Below are positions 60,597 to 64,000 of a stretch of DNA of 64,000 bases, one piece after another. This DNA is from an uncultured Oscillospiraceae bacterium (lineage in GTDB: Bacteria > Bacillota > Clostridia > Oscillospirales > Oscillospiraceae). The DNA lies in the NCBI GenBank assembly GCA_900768135.1, contig CAAGBT010000088.1, forward strand, positions 72,669 through 136,668, in the 5' to 3' direction. The notes under the pieces are model-generated. The model was not told the origin of the DNA, did no database searches, and saw only the letters and a list, made by a program, of their open reading frames with translations. The position numbers and the translations under genes were made by a program. Within the stretch, counting starts at the first letter, position 1. Every line of letters starts with the position of its first letter.

Positions 60597-60630
60597 GAAG
60601 AGGGATGCGCACAGCGCATCCCTCTTCTTT
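60597..60630. terminator. Intrinsic terminator of nadE
   Basis: Perfect 14-bp stem GAAGAGGGATGCGC / GCGCATCCCTCTTC with an ACA loop; both flanking genes converge here. Confidence 0.88.
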
Positions 60631-60650
60631 CGTATCATTGCGCAGCTCCG

Positions 60651-61262
60651 TCAGCGGGAGAGGAGCTTATGGCAGAGCGGGCCGATGACGCCGCCCACGG
60701 CGTTGCCGAGCGTCATGACCAGAAGGTATCCGAACGTGCGCAGGCTCCACGCGCCGCCCATCGTGAAATAGTACATATTCGCCACGCAGTGTTCAAAGCC
60801 GCAGAGGATGAATACGCACACGCCGAAAAAGAGCGAAAGGTATTTGCCCAGCTCGTGCGGATTGGCGCGGTAGCCGTCCACGGCGAGGTAGATCATCACA
60901 TTGCAGAGAACGGCGAGCAGAAACGCGCCGAAGAGCGGCTCGGAAAGCTTGACGGCGCAGAGGGCCTGCGCGCGCGCGCCGAGGGCGGAGAGGCGCGTGA
61001 GCTGCTCTGCGGCGGCGACGAGCGCCGTGCCGGCAAAATTGCCGAGCCAGATGACAGGCAGCGTGCGCGCATAGGCGCGGTCGTTTTCAAAAACGTAGCA
61101 GACCTTGCCGGTGAACAGGTGCAGCGAGCGCGTGCAGACGGCGAACAGGCCCACCGTGAAGAACAGCGCGCCGGCAACGGCGCTTTCCAGCGAAAGGCAG
61201 ACCGTGCCGCCGATGGCGATGACCGCGCCGGCCAGCAGCGCGGAGAGAAAGATGCGGAGCAT
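60651..61262 (-). CDS. Formate/nitrite transporter (FNT) family protein
   Basis: 203 residues. Six hydrophobic segments with the FNT blocks LPVIWLGNFAGTAL and FGVCVFILCGFEHCVANMYYFTMGG; the paired GN(F/A)(A/V)G elements are clear. The N-terminal end is shorter than in classical FocA (about 280). ATG 61262 follows GGGAGG; the long in-frame leader upstream is a shadow with no start signal. The family passes formate, nitrite or hydrosulfide; the ion here is unknown. Confidence 0.85.
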   Translation of the reverse strand: MLRIFLSALLAGAVIAIGGTVCLSLESAVAGALFFTVGLFAVCTRSLHLFTGKVCYVFENDRAYARTLPVIWLGNFAGTALVAAAEQLTRLSALGARAQALCAVKLSEPLFGAFLLAVLCNVMIYLAVDGYRANPHELGKYLSLFFGVCVFILCGFEHCVANMYYFTMGGAWSLRTFGYLLVMTLGNAVGGVIGPLCHKLLSR

Positions 61263-61314
61263 GATGGCGTTTCCTCCCTGACGGCAGATTGATGCGGCGC
61301 AGCGCCGCCCGGTC

Positions 61315-61344
61315 ATTTTACCCCGGAACGGGGGAGCTTGTAAA
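61315..61344 (-). promoter_or_regulatory. Candidate promoter of the FNT gene
   Basis: TTTACA (61344-61339), 18-nt spacer, TAAAAT (61320-61315), 53 bp before the ATG. Confidence 0.48.
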
Positions 61345-61445
61345 CGGTTTTTTCCGCAGAAGGGAAAAGTCTGTGGAAAACGCGGCGGAAGCCGCCGTTT
61401 ACAGAAAAAAACGCGCGTGCAGAATATGGCGGTGTGCGGTTTTTG

Positions 61446-61474
61446 TTGCTTTTGCCGCCTGGGGATAGTACAAT
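61446..61474 (+). promoter_or_regulatory. SigA-type promoter of exoA
   Basis: TTGCTT at 61446-61451, 17-nt spacer, TACAAT at 61469-61474, 37 bp before the exoA ATG. Confidence 0.72.
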
Positions 61475-61510
61475 AAAAGCAGCGAATGAAAAACGGGAGG
61501 GATCTTTCCC

Positions 61511-62272
61511 ATGAAGCTGGTCTCATGGAATGTAAACGGTCTGCGCGCGTGCGTGGGCAAGGGCTTCCTCGACTTTGTGGAGCTGATGGACGCGGACGTG
61601 ATCTGCCTGCAGGAAACAAAGCTCCAGCCGCACCAGATCGAGCTGGATCTGCCGCAGTACCACATCTACTGGAACAGCGCCGACAAGCGCGGCTATTCCG
61701 GCACGGCGGTTTTTACAAAGCGGGAGCCGCTGAGCGTTACCTGCGACTTCGGCGAGGATATCCACCGCCACGAAGGGCGCGTGATCACCTGTGAATATCC
61801 TGACTTTTACCTGGTGTGCTGCTACACGCCCAATTCGCAGGACGAGCTGCGCCGCCTTGCCTACCGCATGGACTGGGAGGACGCGCTGCGCGGGTATCTC
61901 TGCGAGCTGGACGCGATCAAGCCGGTGGTATACTGCGGCGACCTGAACGTGGCGCACGAGGAGATCGACCTGAAAAACCCGAAGACGAACCGCTTTAACC
62001 CCGGCTTTACCGACGAAGAGCGCGGCAAGATGACGCAGCTGCTGTCCTCAGGCTTTCTGGATACGTTCCGCACGCTGTATCCGGAGAGGACGGACGCTTA
62101 TTCGTGGTGGAGCTACCGCGCGCAGTCGCGCGCGCGGAACGTGGGGTGGAGGATCGACTATTTCATCGTGTCCGAGCGGCTGCGCGGACGCATCAAAAAC
62201 GCGGATATTCTGGCGGAGATCCCGGGCAGCGACCACTGCCCCGTGCTGCTGGAGCTGGAGGAGAGAGCATGA
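61511..62272 (+). CDS. exoA: Exodeoxyribonuclease III
   Basis: A 253-residue AP endonuclease/exonuclease of the xthA/ExoA family that acts in base excision repair. Metal-site Asn7 (SWNVNG) and Glu35 (QETK) are visible, with CGDLNVAH near 140 and the terminal SDHCPV His near 244. GGGAGGGATC lies before ATG 61511. The downstream small membrane gene begins in its stop codon (ATGA). Confidence 0.96.
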   Translation: MKLVSWNVNGLRACVGKGFLDFVELMDADVICLQETKLQPHQIELDLPQYHIYWNSADKRGYSGTAVFTKREPLSVTCDFGEDIHRHEGRVITCEYPDFYLVCCYTPNSQDELRRLAYRMDWEDALRGYLCELDAIKPVVYCGDLNVAHEEIDLKNPKTNRFNPGFTDEERGKMTQLLSSGFLDTFRTLYPERTDAYSWWSYRAQSRARNVGWRIDYFIVSERLRGRIKNADILAEIPGSDHCPVLLELEERA

Positions 62273-62487
62273 AGCCAATGAGTAAGAAAATTCTGATCCC
62301 GTGGCTCATCAGCCTTACAGTGCTGATCGTTACGGCGGGAGCCATCGCCCTGAACGCCGCCGGTGTGGCGGCGCTTTCGGAGGGCGCGCGCAATGCGCTG
62401 GGCGTTACGGTCGCAACGGCGCTGGTCGTGTTCGGCTACACGAGCTGCAAATATGCCGGCGTGCTGAAGGGGCAGACAAAAAAGTGA
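62269..62487 (+). CDS. Hypothetical 72-residue two-helix membrane protein
   Basis: Two hydrophobic segments (about 8-29 and 43-61), basic end KGQTKK. The ATG overlaps the exoA stop as ATGA, so it is coupled to exoA. The family is not recognised. A strong terminator follows. Confidence 0.7.
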   Translation: MKPMSKKILIPWLISLTVLIVTAGAIALNAAGVAALSEGARNALGVTVATALVVFGYTSCKYAGVLKGQTKK

Positions 62488-62516
62488 GGCGCGCCCGCGC
62501 AGCGGCAAAAAGAAAA

Positions 62517-62550
62517 CAGGAAGCCCCCGCCTTGCGGCGGGGGCTTCCTG
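62517..62550. terminator. Intrinsic terminator of exoA and the small membrane gene
   Basis: A perfect 15-bp stem (62517-62531 with 62536-62550) and TTGC loop. It may also stop the convergent gpr transcript. Confidence 0.83.
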
Positions 62551-62694
62551 CTGTGTTGTGTGTGTATTTTAGGAGGGAGAAAATCACATCGGGGATCGCT
62601 CCCCTTTGCAAGAATTACGATAACAGTCAATCTTGGCCAAAGTTTGAATCGGTTGTAAACAAAATGTGAATAACTGCGCTTTTCCGGAACGTTC

Positions 62695-63591
62695 TCAGTC
62701 CAGCAGCGCGCAAAGCTCTGCGAAGGAGAGCGGCTGAAGAGCAAGGTCAACGCCGCAGCCGACGATGCGCGCGAGCCGGCGGATCTGCGCGTCGATATCG
62801 CGCGTGGTGACCATCACGCCCTCGTGGCCGCGCAGCGCGGCGGGATCGACGCTGTGTGCGCCGGCCTCCGCCAGCACGTCGAGCGTCAGCGTGGCGGCGT
62901 CTACCACCGTGGGTACGCCCACGGCAAAGACCGGCAGACCGAGCGTCTCGCGCGTGAGCGCGCGGCGGTGATTGCCCACGCCGCTGCCCGGCACAATGCC
63001 GGTATCGGAAAGCTGCACGCTGGTACACAGGCGGGAGAGCGAGCGGGAGGCAAGCGCATCGATGACGATGAGCGCGTCCGGCTGTGCGGCGCGGACCGCG
63101 CCGCGCACCAGCTCCAGCGCCTCAAGGCCGGTGCGCCCCAGCACGCCGGGCGCGACCGTGCTGACGGGGGAGAGGGAGGAAAACGCGGGAGAGCCGCACA
63201 GATGGCGCGTGACGAGGATATGCTCCGCCGCGCAGGGGCCGATGGCGTCGGGCGTCATGGCAGCGTTGCCCAGCGCCGCCACCAGCGCGCTGCCCACGCC
63301 GCTGCCCATCAGGGCGCGCAGCTCTGCGCCTACGGCGCGCGCCGCGCGCTCGGTGGAATCCTCCGCGCCGCGCAGCAGCGGCGTAAGGTCAAGCGTGACG
63401 TAGCGGCCGCAGGGCTTTCCAAGCGCGCGGGCGGCCTCGCCGCTGGTAACGGAAACGCTGGTCACGCGGCAGCCGCGGCGGAAAACGGTGAGGCTCTCTA
63501 CGCCGGGGAGCGCGCGGCCTGCGCTGCTGCGGAACAGCTCGTGCGCCTCCATGGCCAGATCGGTGCGGCGGGCAAGCGGCATTTGCTTCAT
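62695..63591 (-). CDS. gpr: Germination protease GPR
   Basis: A 298-residue aspartic-type protease that cleaves small acid-soluble spore proteins when spores germinate. It starts MKQMPLARRTDLAMEAHEL, with the GPR blocks RTDLA, SVLGTG-like VTRHLCG, GRTGLEALELVRG and VIDALASRSLSRL. The presence implies endospore formation. The gene lies convergent to exoA, with a possible forespore promoter upstream. Confidence 0.93.
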   Translation of the reverse strand: MKQMPLARRTDLAMEAHELFRSSAGRALPGVESLTVFRRGCRVTSVSVTSGEAARALGKPCGRYVTLDLTPLLRGAEDSTERAARAVGAELRALMGSGVGSALVAALGNAAMTPDAIGPCAAEHILVTRHLCGSPAFSSLSPVSTVAPGVLGRTGLEALELVRGAVRAAQPDALIVIDALASRSLSRLCTSVQLSDTGIVPGSGVGNHRRALTRETLGLPVFAVGVPTVVDAATLTLDVLAEAGAHSVDPAALRGHEGVMVTTRDIDAQIRRLARIVGCGVDLALQPLSFAELCALLD

Positions 63592-63619
63592 CTCCTCACT
63601 AAATCTTGTTTGTTACGCT

Positions 63620-63649
63620 TAGTTTTGCCACAATGTTTTGTGTCATTCA
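63620..63649 (-). promoter_or_regulatory. Weak candidate forespore (SigF/SigG) promoter of gpr
   Basis: TGAATG (63649-63644), 16-nt spacer, CAAAACTA (63627-63620), resembling TGAATA...CATACTA. The match is imperfect. Confidence 0.3.
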
Positions 63650-63677
63650 AAAAAATCAGAAAATTACAAAAAAGTGC

Positions 63678-63706
63678 TTGCATTTCGTTGAAATCTTTGC
63701 TAAAAT
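63678..63706 (+). promoter_or_regulatory. SigA-type promoter of rpsT
   Basis: TTGCAT at 63678-63683, 17-nt spacer, TAAAAT at 63701-63706, 63 bp before the start. Confidence 0.76.
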
Positions 63707-63769
63707 ACCATTCTGCACGGTGGATTTTTTGTCCGCCGCAGCAAGTCCCAACCGGAGGAGGTGTTTGGT

Positions 63770-64000
63770 TTGCCGAATATCAAGTCTGCCAAGAAGCGCG
63801 TTCAGATCACCGAGGTGCGCAACGCTCGCAACAAGGCTGACAAGTCCGCACTGAAGACCGCACTCAAGAAGTTCGAGGCGGCTGCCGCTGAAGGCAATCG
63901 CACCGAGGCCGAGAGCGCTTACAAGGTCGCGGTCAAGAAGGTCGATCAGGCTGTCGCTAAGGGCGTTCTGCACAAGAACACGGCTGCTCACCGCAAGAGC
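63770..64000 (+). CDS. rpsT: 30S ribosomal protein S20 (3' truncated by window)
   Basis: 77 codons of an expected 85-90. The sequence begins MPNIKSAKKRVQITEVRNARNK and has the S20 basic pattern to NTAAHRKS. The start is TTG at 63770, with GGAGGAGG about 8-10 bp upstream; GTG at 63761 is in frame but too close to that site. gpr next to rpsT is a frequent arrangement in spore-formers. Confidence 0.93.
   Translation, partial: MPNIKSAKKRVQITEVRNARNKADKSALKTALKKFEAAAAEGNRTEAESAYKVAVKKVDQAVAKGVLHKNTAAHRKS

Noticed and set aside
1..64000. tRNA, rRNA, CRISPR arrays, transposases and phage genes
   Set aside because: None was found by direct reading; all gaps larger than 300 bp are explained by leaders, promoters or the origin.

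Overview
The window looks like chromosomal DNA spanning the replication origin of a GC-rich, Gram-positive, endospore-forming member of the Clostridia, most likely in the Oscillospiraceae and relatives. The evidence is a T-box leader on ileS, a spore germination protease (gpr), S-layer homology repeats, the rpmH-rnpA-yidD-yidC-jag / dnaA-dnaN-rlbA-recF-remB-gyrB-gyrA origin block, RecD2, PopT (DUF368), SigA-type promoters with 17-nt spacers and strong Shine-Dalgarno sites. I see no rRNA, tRNA, CRISPR array, transposase, phage gene or integrated element. The species cannot be named from the sequence alone.

Left part (1-15.1 kb): the 3' part of an M14 zinc carboxypeptidase with three SLH repeats; ileS (Ile T-box leader) followed by queT; a candidate Mn2+ (yybP-ykoY type) riboswitch with terminator in front of an OadB-like membrane protein and a 38-residue OadG-like peptide; metallophosphoesterase-mnmG; and an ABC exporter pair with a large extracytoplasmic coiled coil. 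A 25-codon ORF with its own promoter and terminator lies in front of prfB.

Middle (15.4-45 kb): prfB, a MATE exporter, an EF-G paralogue with altered GTPase motifs, a degenerate P-type ATPase-like protein paired with rlmB, ftsH, an operon of an FAD enzyme, a 2-hydroxyacid dehydrogenase and popT, an HtrA protease, an ECF sigma/anti-sigma pair with a recognisable ECF promoter, mreB-pepD, a DNA repair run (uvrA, unknown membrane protein, recD2, comF) and a second one (radC, uvrB, ybaK, M28 peptidase). Many neighbours overlap by ATGA or TAATG, indicating translational coupling.

Origin region (45.3-58 kb): jag, yidC, yidD, rnpA and rpmH run leftward; dnaA, oriC, dnaN, rlbA, recF, remB, a small membrane protein, gyrB and gyrA run rightward. 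The DnaA-box-like sites lie between dnaA and dnaN and favour TTTTCCACA over TTATCCACA. Two small SHOCT-type proteins, greA and rnhA follow gyrA without a visible terminator.

Right end (59.8-64 kb): nadE, a formate/nitrite-type transporter, exoA with a small membrane protein, gpr, and the 5' part of rpsT.

Most genes are housekeeping. The points most worth a second look are the riboswitch-controlled OadB/OadG pair without a decarboxylase, the catalytically dead P-type ATPase homologue, the EF-G paralogue with Asn in place of the catalytic His, the 25-codon transcription unit before prfB, the near-perfect stem-loop in the gyrB leader and the ECF sigma operon.
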